Source: Lepidostoma basale
Lineage: Eukaryota > Arthropoda > Insecta > Trichoptera > Lepidostomatidae
Assembly (NCBI GenBank): GCA_022606425.2
Contig: JAHDVF020000177.1
Coordinates: forward strand, 1,116,001 to 1,180,000
Reading direction: 5' to 3'
Length of the DNA stretch: 64,000 nucleotides
Made by a program: the position numbers and the translations under genes. Below the pieces are notes generated by a model. The model saw only the letters and a program-made list of their open reading frames with translations. It was not told the origin of the DNA and ran no database searches. Positions within the stretch are counted from its first letter, which is position 1; the number at the start of each line of letters is the position of its first letter. Below, one piece after another: positions 34,206 through 46,144 of the stretch.

Positions 34206-35394
34206 AAATATTTTTTTAGTAAAGTTCGTGTTGTGTACAAAAATAAAAAATAATTATAATTAATTGATACACCCCACATCCCCTATTTTCTATGCTCCTT
34301 CCAACCTGTGTCCCGCCCCTCCCACATTTACGATTAAGTAGTAGACATACATCCTAGCTGCTAAGTTCCCCTGAATGTGTACAAATTTTATTTATTTGAA
34401 TAAACTGTGTGAACGCGAGTAGGTATGGGACATAGAAGAAAAAATAAATAAAGTAGATTAAATGTGGCCTGGCATCCCGATGTGCTTGAAATCTTACATG
34501 TAAGTCCCGGAAGGACGCGGGGACAGGCCTAGGAAGTGTGCGAGCGAAGTTAACGAAAGGGCGCCGCTGCACCCTATAACAGCCTCGGGTATGTGGAGGG
34601 ACCTTCTATATCTATGTAAAAGAAATAGTTCCGCAACACAGAGTTATGGATATATAGAAGTATTGTACAAATTTACTTTAAAAGATGTGAGGGACGACAA
34701 AAAATATTCTCATTGGACATGACCGCATAGCGATTTCGCTATGTCACAGTTTTATGCGATAAAAATATTCATTTTTAACTCCCGGACAAGCAGGCTGAGT
34801 AAATATTGTTTGTTTATTCAATTTTTTAGATTTCAAGAAAGCATACAATGCGATAATGTACATGCGTTTGTAAACAAACACTTCTTTTTTTAAGGAGGCG
34901 TGCTTGAAAAATAGATTGTGTTGGATTAATTGTAATCATTTCATAAATACTGCAATAAACTCATAGCAGTGAAACAAATCTCTCACTTAATAACCATTTA
35001 GAATGAAAAATAACAAATTTAAACGTCTTAGTACCTACGAGTATATGTAAAGTGCTGCAATTTTCTTTTACCATAAACATCCTTATGAAATATCAATTTT
35101 CATCACATTATAGATCACAATGTTATGGTGAAAAATTATAAATAAATATTATTATTCAGTTGAAAATATATTATATTTGAAATAAGAGAAAACAAAGATT
35201 TGAATGAGTTTACAGGTAGTTATAATGCACCTACATATATACATACATATTATAAAGTAATATATTATACTTATAATATATTATAATAAACTACGTATAT
35301 AATAATATTATGTTGTTCATTGAAATTTCATAGTAAATAATGCAAATAGAAATATTAATATAACATATTTTATACATATTTAGTTTTATTGCGC
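34206..35394. other. Intron sequence
   Basis: AT-rich; a modest GC patch at 34440-34620 holds no supported gene. Confidence 0.4.
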
Positions 35395-35475
35395 CTGTTT
35401 TTCAGCTTCGATCGGTTTAAGCCTTTCGCTCCCATTAACAGAAGATAGCATCGAGCTGCTTAAATCGTTAAAAAA
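35395..35475. repeat. HH-5 foldback, decayed
   Basis: AGCTTCGATCGGTTTAAGCC pairs imperfectly with GAGCTGCTTAAATCGTT. Confidence 0.4.
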
Positions 35476-35554
35476 ATAAACATTTAGTTAAAAATAAACA
35501 TTTTGTTAACAATAAACATTTTCGGTAAAAATAAACATTTTAGTATGGGGGCTG

Positions 35555-35830
35555 CACCTGACGCAGTCGATCAACATTTGCATCAGGATAAGACACTTTG
35601 AACAGGTGCGCTTTGAGCCTCGATCTAAACTCTGGCGGGTTTTCAATGCACTTTAGGTCTGCAGGGAGACCGTTCTAGGCCGAGGGGCCCTACAGCAAAG
35701 GCCCGGGATTCCCGTCAACGGGAATATTTCTTTTTACAGATCTTAAATGAAAGAAGATGTTGCTGACTGTTTTATTGATTTGAGATTTCAATGAAATATC
35801 AGTCTCTAAATGGACGCCAAGAAGTTTAAT
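35555..35830 (-). pseudogene. CR1-like LINE C-terminal fragment
   Basis: Minus translation: NGLPADLKCIENPPEFRSRL, KAHLFKVSYPDANVDRLRQV, preceded by LKFLGVHLETDISLKS. Interrupted by stops. Confidence 0.65.
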
Positions 35831-35840
35831 TGAGTTTTAT

Positions 35841-35950
35841 TGATAGGTAGCTAGTCTACTGCTATTTTATTGTCACCTGATTTCTACATCAAACCAAAGA
35901 CAGTGTGACAATCACACTTCCATCGCCGGGAATCGAACCCAGGACCCATC
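35841..35950 (-). mobile_element. tRNA-derived SINE, truncated
   Basis: Inverted copy: box B region GGGTTCGATTCCCGGCGATG, hairpin with a mismatch, TGACAATAAAATAGC. The box A end is lost. Confidence 0.75.
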
Positions 35951-36345
35951 GTATATTACCTATTGGGTGCATACTTTGCGTTAGGTACTTCTTTCAAACA
36001 GCTTATAAAAAAACAATGTCGTACTATCACTCAATACGCAAACTTGCGTAAGCTATTCAATATCTTTAAAAATAGATTAGAAAACTGCTAGATAATAAAT
36101 TTTCCTTTGTGTGTTTTTTTTAACAATTTGCATACGCCATTTCGTCTATTATTTGGTCACGTTTACCGTATTGTGAAATCAGACAGCTGACAAATAGGAA
36201 ACCAACCTGACTACTTCAGAGTGTCAGATGCTGAAAACGAAAAGTAATCACGAATTTATTCATTTACCATTGGATTTTAGTGGAATTTTAATAAAAAGTA
36301 ATTTTTGTATTCGCTTTCGTATGTATTCATTATTTGTACTTTCGT
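35951..36345. other. Intron sequence
   Basis: Nothing recognised. Confidence 0.4.
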
Positions 36346-36351
36346 ATTAAA

Positions 36352-36918
36352 ATAAATGGCGCACTCAAAGTCATTACTGCAAATAGAAATATATCCACAG
36401 AAGCAAAGGTGGCAGCACACAATGGAGTTCTATTGCCCACCCTCATGTATAGATCTGAAGCTTTTAGCTGGCAGAAGAAGGATGAAAGCATGATAAACGC
36501 CGTAGAAACGAGATCACTAAGAAGAATGTGCGGGAAAACGTTGTATGATAGAATACCGAAAGATGAAATAAAAAAGAAATGTAAGGCAGATGACTGCATC
36601 ATGGATAAAATTAAAAAAGGATCCCTGAAATGGTTTGGACATCTGGAACGAATGGATGAGAGTAGAATGGTTAAAAAGTTGTACACAAGCAGCATGAGTG
36701 GAAAAAGAAGCCGAGGAAAACATGGCATGACCAAATTAATCAATCACTAAAAGGTGGCCACATTCGAAGTCGGAATAATCGACGTGCGTGCATGGTACGA
36801 TGTATGAATGTAGAGGAAGCCCGAGAGGTATGCCAGGACAGAGCATTGTGGCGATCCATCCTCTCTGCCTACCCCTCCGGGGAAATGGCGTGATGGTTAG
36901 TTAGTTAGTTAGTTAGTC
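36352..36918 (+). pseudogene. RTE-like LINE 3' end, family A (TTAG tail)
   Basis: Plus frame gives HNGVLLPTLMYRSEAFSWQK, RSLRRMCGKTLYDRI and GSLKWFGHLERMDESRMVKK. The 3' end is CGTGATGG then (TTAG)n at 36895-36917. A small deletion shifts the frame near 36720. Confidence 0.8.
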
Positions 36919-37069
36919 GCTTTCGTATGATTTTAATATATTTGATACGCAGCACTTAAAATATTTTAATACACATACATAAATAACATACACATACAAT
37001 GATGACCGACAAATAATATTAATCCATTATTAGTTTAAATTTGAAAAACTGTTATCATAATTAATTTAT

Positions 37070-37135
37070 GAGTTTACCGGAAGAGCTGTTTCACCAACCT
37101 TGTTTAGCTTCATCAGGTGTTACAAGCAATTTAAC
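37070..37135 (-). repeat. HH-1 half-element
   Basis: Minus core 37083-37116: CTGATGA, A, a weakened stem II, GTGAAACAGCTCTT. Confidence 0.5.
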
Positions 37136-37249
37136 TCTATTTGAATTTCTTTCTTCAAGAAATAAAAGTTTATTATTTAATAATGAAATATTTAACACGA
37201 ATAATTCACTATCGTCAATATTTATATGCAAACTTTTCACAATCTCAAA

Positions 37250-38809
37250 GTGATGGGTAACCTGTCACAGTGTAAAAATTACACTATCTTCGCCGAGAAT
37301 TGAACTTGTGTTAACACACAATGTTATCCTTTGGTCCCCCAAATCAGCAGATGTGTTTTTTTTTTTACTTCTTACGCTAGTTAATGTGTTTTTAAAAACT
37401 ACATTAGTGGTTTCTACCATTCATATTGTAATGTATCTCGGAATTTATAGTTTCAATACTTTTGTTCATATTGTAACGCTTTAAGTATACATACCACGTC
37501 TTATGACAGTGGTAGGTGCCCTATTTAGATCGGTTGTCAAAATTCTAAAAAAAGGGCTTGACCCGGATACCGTGTTACATCTAGGAACATTAAATTTGCA
37601 GCCCTAGTAAATAAAACAGTTGTGCTTAGAACTAACTTACTCACTTGAGGGGTAAGCAGAGAAGATCTGACATTGAATGTAACCGTCTTTTAACTATTCT
37701 TCTCTAATCCATTCGTTCCATATGTCCAAACCGTCTCAGGGATATTTTTTTTAAAATTTTACTTATGATGCAATCACCAGCCATACATTTTATCCTTATT
37801 TCCTCATACGGTATTCTAAAATATGTCGTTTTCCCGAAAATTATTATTAAAAATCATAAAAACTAACTAAACATCACGCCGTTTCCCTGGAGGGGTAGGC
37901 AGAGAGGATGGACCGCCATACCGTTCTGTTCTGACATACCTCTCTAGCTTCCTCCAAATTCATACATCGTAACATGCACGTTCAGCGATTTGTCCGACTT
38001 CGAATGTCTTTCAGTATTTGATTCATTTGGTCATGCCATACTTTCCTTGGTCTTCCACGACTTCTCTTTCCACTCATATTGCTTATATACAACATTTTTA
38101 CCAATCTTCTCTCGTTCATTCGTCCATATTTACAAATCATCTCAGGGATCTTTTTTTATTTATTTTACTTATGATGCAATCATCTGCCTTACATTTCTTC
38201 CTTATTTCGTCGTTCAGTATTCTATCTTATATCGCTTTCTCGCACATTCTTCTCAGTGGTCTCATTTCTATGGCATTTATCCTACTTTATTGCCTTTTCT
38301 TGCCAGCTCTAAGCTTCACTCCCATACATAAGGGTTGGCACTAGAACTCCGTTATGTACTGCCATATTTGATCATAAACAAACCATTATTTACATCTGTG
38401 CCTTTTTTGGTGCTGAATTGCATTTACTAAATATTCTATTGAAGGTTGGTGTTTGGTACATTTTAAACACAAGTAATTGTTATAAACTTTATTGGCCAGT
38501 CGGTTTCTTTCTGTTTTAATAATATTAAGCGCCGAGAATAAGGTCTCGTAAAAGTATTATACATAAGAGAAAATATCGTGAGTAAAGCCATCGCTAGATT
38601 TCTCAGAATGCCAAAAGTGTTCAATAATCGATCATTTAAAATATCTTCTTCATTGTCCAAACGTCGTATTGGCGTAGTAGCATTCTTCTTCATTCTTCAA
38701 ACGATTTTTTTATTTTTGGGTTTTGATATCAAGTCGAGGACTCTTGAAAGCTCAGATGTTTTCTTGATTTTTTTTAATTCTCTAGCGTGTGTCATAGGTT
38801 ACCCATCAC
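37250..38809. repeat. Candidate TIR-bounded element
   Basis: GTGATGGGTAACCT (37250-37263) is exactly inverted at 38796-38809 (AGGTTACCCATCAC), with partial match extending further inward. No matching 8-bp duplication could be read, and the interior contains a family A LINE end. Could be chance or an old hAT-type element. Confidence 0.35.
37860..38370 (-). pseudogene. RTE-like LINE 3' end, family A
   Basis: Minus orientation: TTAG-type tail at 37862-37872 (CTAACTAAAC), then the domain reading TWHDQINQ and ERMNE-like segments and, at the right, TLMYGSE. Frameshifted. Confidence 0.65.
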
Positions 38810-39110
38810 TGCTCTATGAGAATAGAAAAACTTCGTTCTAAACAAAAGATTTAAATTTTTATTTTTTTGTAAATAGAAAATTCTTTTGCATATTCTAAAG
38901 AGGTCTTGAGCATTTTTTTTTGTAAAACCAAATATGTTTTTACCAAAGTGACATTAAAAATATTATACGCGAGACGTCTCGTAAGAACAGATTGTTTAAC
39001 ATTGGTTCATTTGTATGAAATTCTGGTTAATGAAATTAATCCTTTTGAACGCATGTATCAAACCACATTTACTATATTTAAATTGAATAACAAAATGGCG
39101 TAGCCAATAT
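38460..39110. other. Intron sequence
   Basis: Open frames here show no family signature; likely the coding remnant of the LINE that ends at 39242, but this is inference. Confidence 0.3.
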
Positions 39111-39245
39111 TCAATGTAATTTTTATTTTTCTGACTGTAAACATACATATTTTACCTGTACTCAATTACCTTAAACATTTTCCTGTTTGTAATGTCTTTT
39201 GAGTTAATAAACTGATTTGATTTGATTTGATTGATTTGATAAGTT
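39111..39245 (+). mobile_element. LINE 3' terminus with (TGATT)n tail
   Basis: CTGTTTGTAATGTCTTTTGA then AATAAACTGATTTGATTTGA; the inverted copy at 60427-60500 shares this 3'UTR end. Confidence 0.65.
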
Positions 39246-39994
39246 TTTTCCATAATATGTTGAAATTTTGTTTACTGTCAACGATTCTGTATACTAAATA
39301 AATCATTAATTGACGGCTAGTTAGAAGACATATTTGTTGTTATTGCATAAGAAAATGAAATACTTTATTTAGTGTCAAACTCTATGAAAGCGGGGATCAA
39401 TAAACGTCAAATTTTTGGATAACCAAATACAATTAGTTATTTTTAAGACAAAATATTTCATTTAATTTATTTTAATAATACTTCAAAGTATACTTCAACA
39501 AAAAAAAAACATCCTCTCTTAGAGAGACGCTGTGTCTGTTTAATAATAAAAATCTGAATATGTATGAGGTGTTTAGTTCAATAAACCGTACATTTCCGTA
39601 GCCTTTCTTGTCTCTGGTTCCAAAGAAAATAAATATGTTTTATAGTTAGGTACAGAATATGTTTTAGTTACATACAGCTGTTTCATACTTAAGGACACAT
39701 ATCTATTGTAACGTATTACGTTTTCCTACGTAATTGTACACATCCTCATAGTGTTTGTGAGCTATTTCACGTGATCTACTAACACGTTCGTCTATGCGAC
39801 TAGCATTAAAATATGCAAATGTTTTGAGGTAACTAAATACTAATTGATAACGTAACCATGAACTAACGATTCTTTACCCTTGGCACCAAAATAATTGACA
39901 AAGTAGGGTTATTGTCTATGTGTTTAATAATAACACCTGCTTATCGTATCGTATAGACTGAATTCCGAACGAGATTCAACTGTCATATAATCTG
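39246..39994. other. Intron sequence
   Basis: Nothing recognised. Confidence 0.4.
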
Positions 39995-40300
39995 AATGAC
40001 AATTGAATTCTCCTACAGGTGTAGGCTAGTAGGTAGAGGATTAACTCCCACACTGTTCCATCCTGACATACCTCTCGAACTTTCTTCATATTCATATAAA
40101 TATAGTGACACTCACGCTCATCGACATTTCTTCCTGACATATTTCTCTCGCTTCCTCAACAATCATTCATCGTATCATGGACTTCTCACGGACTTCTCAC
40201 GTGACCGACATTCAATATTTAATAAAATATAATAGTGCCACGTTTTCCTTGGTCTTTCTCTATTTCTAGTTCCATTTAACATATGATTTTTTTTTTGTTT
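39995..40300 (-). pseudogene. Family A LINE 3' end, decayed and rearranged
   Basis: The minus strand shows the CGTGGCAC.AT and GAAGAACTTTC segments of family A, with an internal repeat of the CTTCCTGACATA(C/T)(C/T)TCTC motif. Confidence 0.5.
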
Positions 40301-41260
40301 TTCTTTGAAAATTATTATGAAAATCATTTTAGTTCCATTTTTATACACTAAGCTGGTGCATTATTCTGATATAAACACATTCATATTCTATAGAAATATG
40401 AAGTATACGAGTACAAACATTTAACAAAAGATATCTGGAGGTGTTTCTTATATATATATTATAACAAAACAAGCAATAAACTATCACAAGATATAGACTG
40501 ATGAATTACAAGTATCAAAGACCTATCATTCTTTTGGTGTAATAAAACAAGATGATTTGGTAAGTTTTAATTTTATTTTGTTGTATTACATAATTCACAC
40601 TTATTCCAGGAATCAATCTATTTTACTTTGCATTACTATTTTTTCATTCCTTTATTTCATAATTTATACTAAGAAAAATACATCCATTTTCTCGGTACCT
40701 GAATCACATTCTTTCGGCTTTTACATGGCGTTCGATATAATAATGTAGATTGATTGCTTCTGGAATACAAAGCGTAGATTAATTGCTTTTGAATACAAAA
40801 CGTTTTACGTATTCAAATGCTAGCAAACATTAAGCCGAGATTTGAAAAAATCACGTGTTCGTAAACTATGGTTATATTATTGAATCGTAGACACATACGA
40901 GTACTCGTATATGGCGCGGCCGGAATTCTTCAATGTTATATGATTCTTATTTTCTTTACTGTTTATATGTACAAATACGTAAAAGGTTCAATTTAAACAT
41001 TTGACATTATAAGATAAATGTTTCTTTGTAATCTAAGCCGACCATTATTATTTTTAACTTTACTTTACTTAAGTGTGTGTTAAAATTGTAAATACATCTT
41101 ATTTTATTCTTTGTCACTTTTTTAATGATATGAAATGAATAAATAATAATGAATTATATATTTATTATCATTTGAATATGCCCCACTTATCTTCTCTTTT
41201 CTTGCTTTATATTATAATACATAAACATAAAATTCATTAAGATACTAGGTATACTTCTTC
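40301..41260. other. Intron sequence
   Basis: Nothing recognised. Confidence 0.4.
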
Positions 41261-41261
41261 T

Positions 41262-41620
41262 TCTTCTTCTTCCTCAGCCCATTCTCGTCCACTCCTGGAC
41301 AAAGGCCTCCTCCATTCGTTTCCATGTCACTCTGTCCTGTGCAGACTGCATCCAGGTTATTCCGACGTGTCTGTTCAGGTCATCCTTCCACCGTAGTTGC
41401 GGTCGTCCTGCATTTTTCTTTGCCCTCCACGGTCTCCAAGTCAGCAGTCTTCTGGTCCACTTTTCATCTGAGCTTCTGGCTACGTGACCCGCCCATTGCC
41501 ATTTTAGAGTCGCCACCCGGTGGATGATGTCAGTAACCCTTTTTCTTTCTCTCACCCTATCGTTTCTGACTCTGTCTCTTAGGCTTATTCCTAACATGGC
41601 CCTTTCCAGTATACTAATGT
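41262..41620 (-). pseudogene. RTE-like LINE 3' end, family C (best frame)
   Basis: Minus frame 41274-41597: MLGISLRDRVRNDRVRE, TLKWQWAGHVARSSDEKW, GRPQLRWKDDLNRH, then a (GAA)n-rich 3' tail near 41262. No stop within this stretch. Confidence 0.8.
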
Positions 41621-41921
41621 ATATAAAATTTCCAGGTATACTTACGAGTATGTATATAAAATTTAAAATATGTACCTATCTTAATGGTATCAGAACCTCG
41701 AAATCTGAAATGTTTTGGATATTAATAAATATCCAATAATATATAAGTGAAAATGAAAAATTAACGCCTCACCTTTCTTGCTTTATATTGAATAACTATT
41801 ATTCATTATGATAATATATACATATGAAAGTTATAATCTGTGCGTTAAGTGTATTAGAATCTTAAATTCTGTAATTTTTTTTATACAACAATTCGTTTAG
41901 ACCCAATTGATGTACCTACAC

Positions 41922-43882
41922 TAGGGTGTCCCTTATATGGGCAAAAAAAAAAATTTTGGATTTTTTAAACGCATACCCCCTAATTGTGTTTAATAGTCTA
42001 CTTGTTAGCCAAATACAGAATTTCAACTTTCTACGTTAATTCTAACCCGTGCCGACTTGGCCTCAAAGTTTTAGAAAATAGCTGCTTTAAGTATCTCTTA
42101 AATGTAGTTGTAGATGATCACTTAAAGCCATTATGTTAGATAAATATTGATGAAAACATATATTTATATAATACTTTTCTTGTAATTATCAAAAAAGATC
42201 CAAATTCATATTTATTTACTTGGATATTTCCTCTTCAAAGTCTCTTATTTTACAGTCTGAGTAAATTTTTCTATGTTCTTGCACACAACATAATATGAAC
42301 TGTTTATGTTCTTCATCTGCAGTAGTCAAACCATGAAAGTCTTTCATTAGATTAACAGCTCTTTCAGCTATGTCATTAACTGCTTTTAAGCTAGTAACCT
42401 CCTTTTTAGCTTCCACAAACGCCGCGCCGTCTTTCTATGAAGATATAATTTCTTGAAGGAAACTACTATCAAGTTTCAGCCGTTAAAATAAATCTTTACT
42501 CTTGACAGAAACAAAATCACTCAAAGATTTATATTACACATGATAACAAATACTTGAAGTACCTATAAATAAAACAAATAAGTTCTAAATTATATACCAG
42601 ATTAAACACTACTTACGTATTATCTAGAGAGCCAGACTTCTGTTCCTTCGATGGAACATATCTCTTTCCCGAATTACCAAAACATTCTTTTTGTAATTTT
42701 TCTACAATGTTACCTTTGGTCTGCTCATCAACGTTGTCAAAAATGAAAAAGACGTCTATTTCTTCTGACAAGTACCACAAATGTTGACTGAACGTGTTGA
42801 AAGCCCCTTTTACAACTTCTTTGTAATCTTTTAAGGTCTTTAAAAAACAAAAATCTTGATTTGGAGCTTTTATCACCAAACTATATTCAATTCAAGGCTT
42901 TACATAAACTGCCACAATAAATAAACAAATATCTCGTAAAGCTTGTTTGTCCTTAGCGCACATTTTAAACTGGGACTGCAGCAAACGTATTTTTAAGGAG
43001 TAAATAGCTCTTGTCATCCGTCTTGCTTGATGCATTGGGCCAGCAGGTTTGATTTTTATTTTATTTTCATTGCCTCCATTCAGAAAAATAATAGCAAGCT
43101 CAATGAGTTCGCTATAATCATCTCGTACAATCGATTTTGCGATTCAAACGCACTTTTGAGCATCAGTTCGTATATATGATGGCGGCAAGCAAAGAGTAAC
43201 AAATCTCATTCTAGTTTTTGCACACAAGCTCCGTTCAAGCATCCTGAATAAGATGCTGTGGTATCACAGCACATTCAAGAGCATCGGCGTGTGCGATATC
43301 GAATAAATTATCTAATTCAAGTAGTTTCTCTTCGCGGCGCCTATGTAAGTCCGGAATCTTCTTGCTATTTTTGCAGTTCTCGTCAGACCTGATGAAGATC
43401 CACGAACTTCTTAACATAATTAAAAACAGTTCTGGTAGGTATTTTAGCCTTTTTTCAGAATGTATTGCCCTCCAGAATGACAAGATTTGCGCTTTCATTA
43501 ACAGTCAAAATAACGTCACGTATGTTGAAAAATAGATCTGCGAGAACTTGACGATTATATGGTAGTTTACACCTGTTATTTGGTGATTTACTTCACCAAC
43601 CAAGAAATACTTTTTTAATTGCTTCTTAGTTCCACTGACATCTTCGAACAATAAAACAATCCATGCTCAATACCCGACAATCCGAAATCAAATGATAACA
43701 ACAACAACAACCCACCGCTCCTGTGACGCAATTTGTATGGGACATCTTTGCGCGCAAGTCGGCACGGGTTACACTCTTCCGAATAAGGAAAAAAATTGTT
43801 TTCGGATGTTTTAGGCCCAAATGAATAAAACAATAGCCTATGCATTGTAAAATTAAAACTTTGAAAAATAAGGGACACCCTA
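41922..43882 (-). mobile_element. hAT-type transposon, 1961 bp, of a widespread uncharacterised arthropod family
   Basis: A perfect 8-bp duplication ACCTACAC (41914-41921 and 43883-43890) flanks 15-bp perfect terminal inverted repeats TAGGGTGTCCCTTAT. A second inverted pair, AACCCGTGCCGACTTG, sits 122 bp and 112 bp from the ends (42044-42059; 43755-43770). It encodes a broken transposase on the minus strand. The TA(G)GG end and 8-bp duplication place it in the hAT superfamily. Confidence 0.9.
42216..43640 (-). pseudogene. Transposase-like remnant in the hAT element
   Basis: Segments in order on the minus strand: YNRQVLADLFFNIRDVILTV; LLELDNLFDIAHADALE (about 43290); after an internal deletion GCLNGACVQ and ACRHHIYELMLKSAFE; PMHQARRMTRAIYSLKI; LRDICLFIVAVYVK; APNQDFCFLKTLKDY; HLWYLSEEIDVFFIFD; SLSDFV; LKAVNDIAERAVNLM (about 42360) and a C-terminus ending at 42216. 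Several stops and a missing middle (the stretch between the DIAHADALE-type motif and NGACV) show it is dead. I recognise this as a protein family common in arthropod genomes without a defined function; a hAT-like transposase role is inferred from the flanking duplications. Confidence 0.8.
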
Positions 43883-43904
43883 ACCTACACAATTAGTTTT
43901 TTTA

Positions 43905-44043
43905 GATATTATATTGATTCTCATGACATGTCATAGGTAGCTAATCTATCGCCATTTTATTGTCACGTGAATTCTACACCAGATCAAAGATAATGTCACA
44001 ATCACACTTTCATCGCCGCGAATGGAACCCGGGACCTTCGGAG
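43905..44043 (-). mobile_element. tRNA-derived SINE, truncated
   Basis: Inverted copy beginning at GATTCTCATGACATGTCA, through the hairpin, to box B CCCGGGTTCCATTC and CCGAAGGTC; box A is missing. It sits about 15 bp from the hAT element. Confidence 0.75.
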
Positions 44044-44600
44044 TAACAATCATTCCATTTGCTCTTGCCACTCTTTCACGATGGTCGGCGACCAGATATA
44101 TTTATGTCCTATATATGCTAAATCTAATCAAATAAGTAATCACGTATAGGAATGCGCTTACCTTTTAAGAACAGAATATCAATTTCCTATATTAGAAAAC
44201 CCTACCCACTGCATGTGAATGGATGGTTACCAACCGGACTATTGTTGGTATTCTTTGCCTATGCTTGTGACAATGGACATAATGATACATGATTACATTA
44301 TTGAGAAACGTTATCTTGTTTGACAATGTCAAACCTCGCGTGACAAATTGATCAAACGGGTAATTAAAGATATTTCACAACAATCGTTCTGCATTACATA
44401 CAATATTGGAACAATGTTGTTCTTCTTTTGAATTTGTAGAACGGATAGTCAACCATTAATAAACTATTACGTCTTCGATTAAATAACACATATATAATAT
44501 ATATTTTTTTATGATTAATACATATTAATACATATTGCATGGGTGAAAAAATGTATAAACTACCTAATTATTTATTATCATCTCATATAAAAAAAAAAAA
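44044..44600. other. Intron sequence
   Basis: Nothing recognised. Confidence 0.4.
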
Positions 44601-44604
44601 TTTT

Positions 44605-44705
44605 AAACCGGTTTATATCGTTCTCCTGATGATGAAGGTGTAAAGCCTTTGAAATATATAGAAAAAACGAAACTCACTAGTGAAAAAACGGTGTCTTAAT
44701 TCATA
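44605..44705 (+). repeat. HH-6 half-element with hammerhead-like core
   Basis: Core 44626-44661: CTGATGA, T, stem II GAAGG-TGTAAAG-CCTTT, GAA, palindrome ATATAT, A, G. Confidence 0.55.
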
Positions 44706-44764
44706 AAAATAATCGTCATTATGGAATTCCACAGTGGATGCAGTGGATATTAAAGTGTTATTAA

Positions 44765-44925
44765 TTACACAATGAAGAAAAAATGGTAAAGAATGTGTAT
44801 GTTTACGATATACGAGTACACGGAACAAGAAATATAGAATGACCCAGGAAAACGTGTCAGCAAAAAATAACAGTGTGGCGGTCGAATATTTCTGGCTACC
44901 CCTTCAGAGATGATTAGATAGTTTT
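44765..44925 (+). pseudogene. Family A LINE 3' end, short and decayed
   Basis: ATGAAGAAAAAATGGTAAAG then GTGTGGCGGTCGAATATTTC and a broken TTAG tail. Confidence 0.5.
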
Positions 44926-45173
44926 TAAAAGTTGTGTTTAATTTTATTATCATACAAAACCCAGAGCTTCTTTGTAACTAAATACTACAGACCCCGCCCT
45001 TGTTTAATCCAGCTCTGTCTGCAGAAGGGACAAGATAGGGACGATTGGAGAAATATCTAAAAAAAAAACAGCAGTGGAGGGAAGAAGGCTGAAGAAGAAG
45101 TAGATATGCATAATGAAAATGAAAAGTTGGGAAACACTGAATTGTTATATTGAATGTGTTCTGCTTCTTCCAG

Positions 45174-45306
45174 GAGCGGTCCCGGCGCGGGTGACTGTGG
45201 GCGTGATGATGTTCACGGCGTGCATGCTTTCTTACATGCTGAGGGTCAACATGAGCATCAACATACTGGACATGGTGCAGACACACACCACAGCTTCCAA
45301 CACCAG
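45174..45306 (+). CDS. SLC17-like transporter, exon 2 (first transmembrane helix)
   Basis: Acceptor CTTCTTCCAG|GA and donor CCAG|GTGAGT. With one base from exon 1 it encodes Gly11 onwards: AVPARVTVGVMMFTACMLSY, MLRVNMSINILDMV, then THTTASN. The R-V-(x)-hydrophobic-YMLRVNMSINI-(x)-M pattern is the first membrane helix of SLC17 transporters (sialin / inorganic phosphate cotransporter type). High GC and clean codons contrast with the surrounding repeats. The exon ends in phase 2 (AG), completed as AGC (Ser) by exon 3. Substrate cannot be told. Confidence 0.8.
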
Positions 45307-45439
45307 GTGAGTCATTCGCATTTTCTGTTTACCGTCGATCTGTTGATTTTTTGGTCCTGATTTATTATGTCGTCCCCATATAAAATATTATTTCATTGTT
45401 GTATGCTTTTATTCGTGAAAAAAATATAAAGTTATAATA

Positions 45440-45850
45440 TAGTGCCAACCACTATGTAAGGAAGTGAAGCTTGGACCGAGAGAAGAATGTACGAAAAAAA
45501 ACGATATATGAAACCGAACTACGAAATAAGGAAGAAATGGAACATAGATGATTGCATCACAAGTCAAATAAAAAAAGTATCCCTGAGATGGTTTAGACAT
45601 ATGGAATGAATGGGTGAGAGAAGAATGGTTAAAATGTTAAATACATGCAGTGTGAGTGAAGATAACGTGAACCATGCTTTCCGTGGAAGACCAAGGAAAG
45701 CATGGCGCGACCAAATTAATCAATTATTAAAAGGCGGCCACATTCACGATCGGAAAAATCGACGAGCATGCATGTTACGATGTATGAATGTAGAGGAAGC
45801 TCGAGAAGTATGCCAGGACACAGTAGTATGGTGGTCCAATGCCAGATTGG
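45440..45850 (+). pseudogene. RTE-like LINE 3' end, family A
   Basis: Reads MVKMLNTCSVSEDN, GRPRKAWRDQINQLLKGG, RACMLRCMNVEEAREVC. Lacks the TTAG tail. Confidence 0.7.
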
Positions 45851-45892
45851 CAGTGCCATTACAAATATGGTATATAAATTATATGATTTAAT

Positions 45893-46144
45893 ATTAATAT
45901 TATTATTATTTTGTTGAATCGCTCTCTACATCATTACAGCGCGAGTTAAATCGATGTAAAGGGTAGAGCTATCATATTGATTCTCGTGACTTGTGATAGG
46001 TAGATAATCCATCGCCATTTTATTGTCACGTGAATTCTACACCAGACCAAAGACAGTGTGACAATCACACTGCCATCGCCGCGAATCGAACCCAGGACCT
46101 TTGGTGTGGGAGTCATAGCACTTACCACTCGGCCACGAAGGTCG
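45893..46144 (-). mobile_element. tRNA-derived SINE, full-length
   Basis: Inverted: (ATT)n at 45893-45921, CGAATCGAACC (box B complement) at about 46080, CACTCGGCCACGAAGGTC (box A) at 46124-46142, with the intact 8-bp hairpin CAGTGTGA/TCACACTG. Confidence 0.85.
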
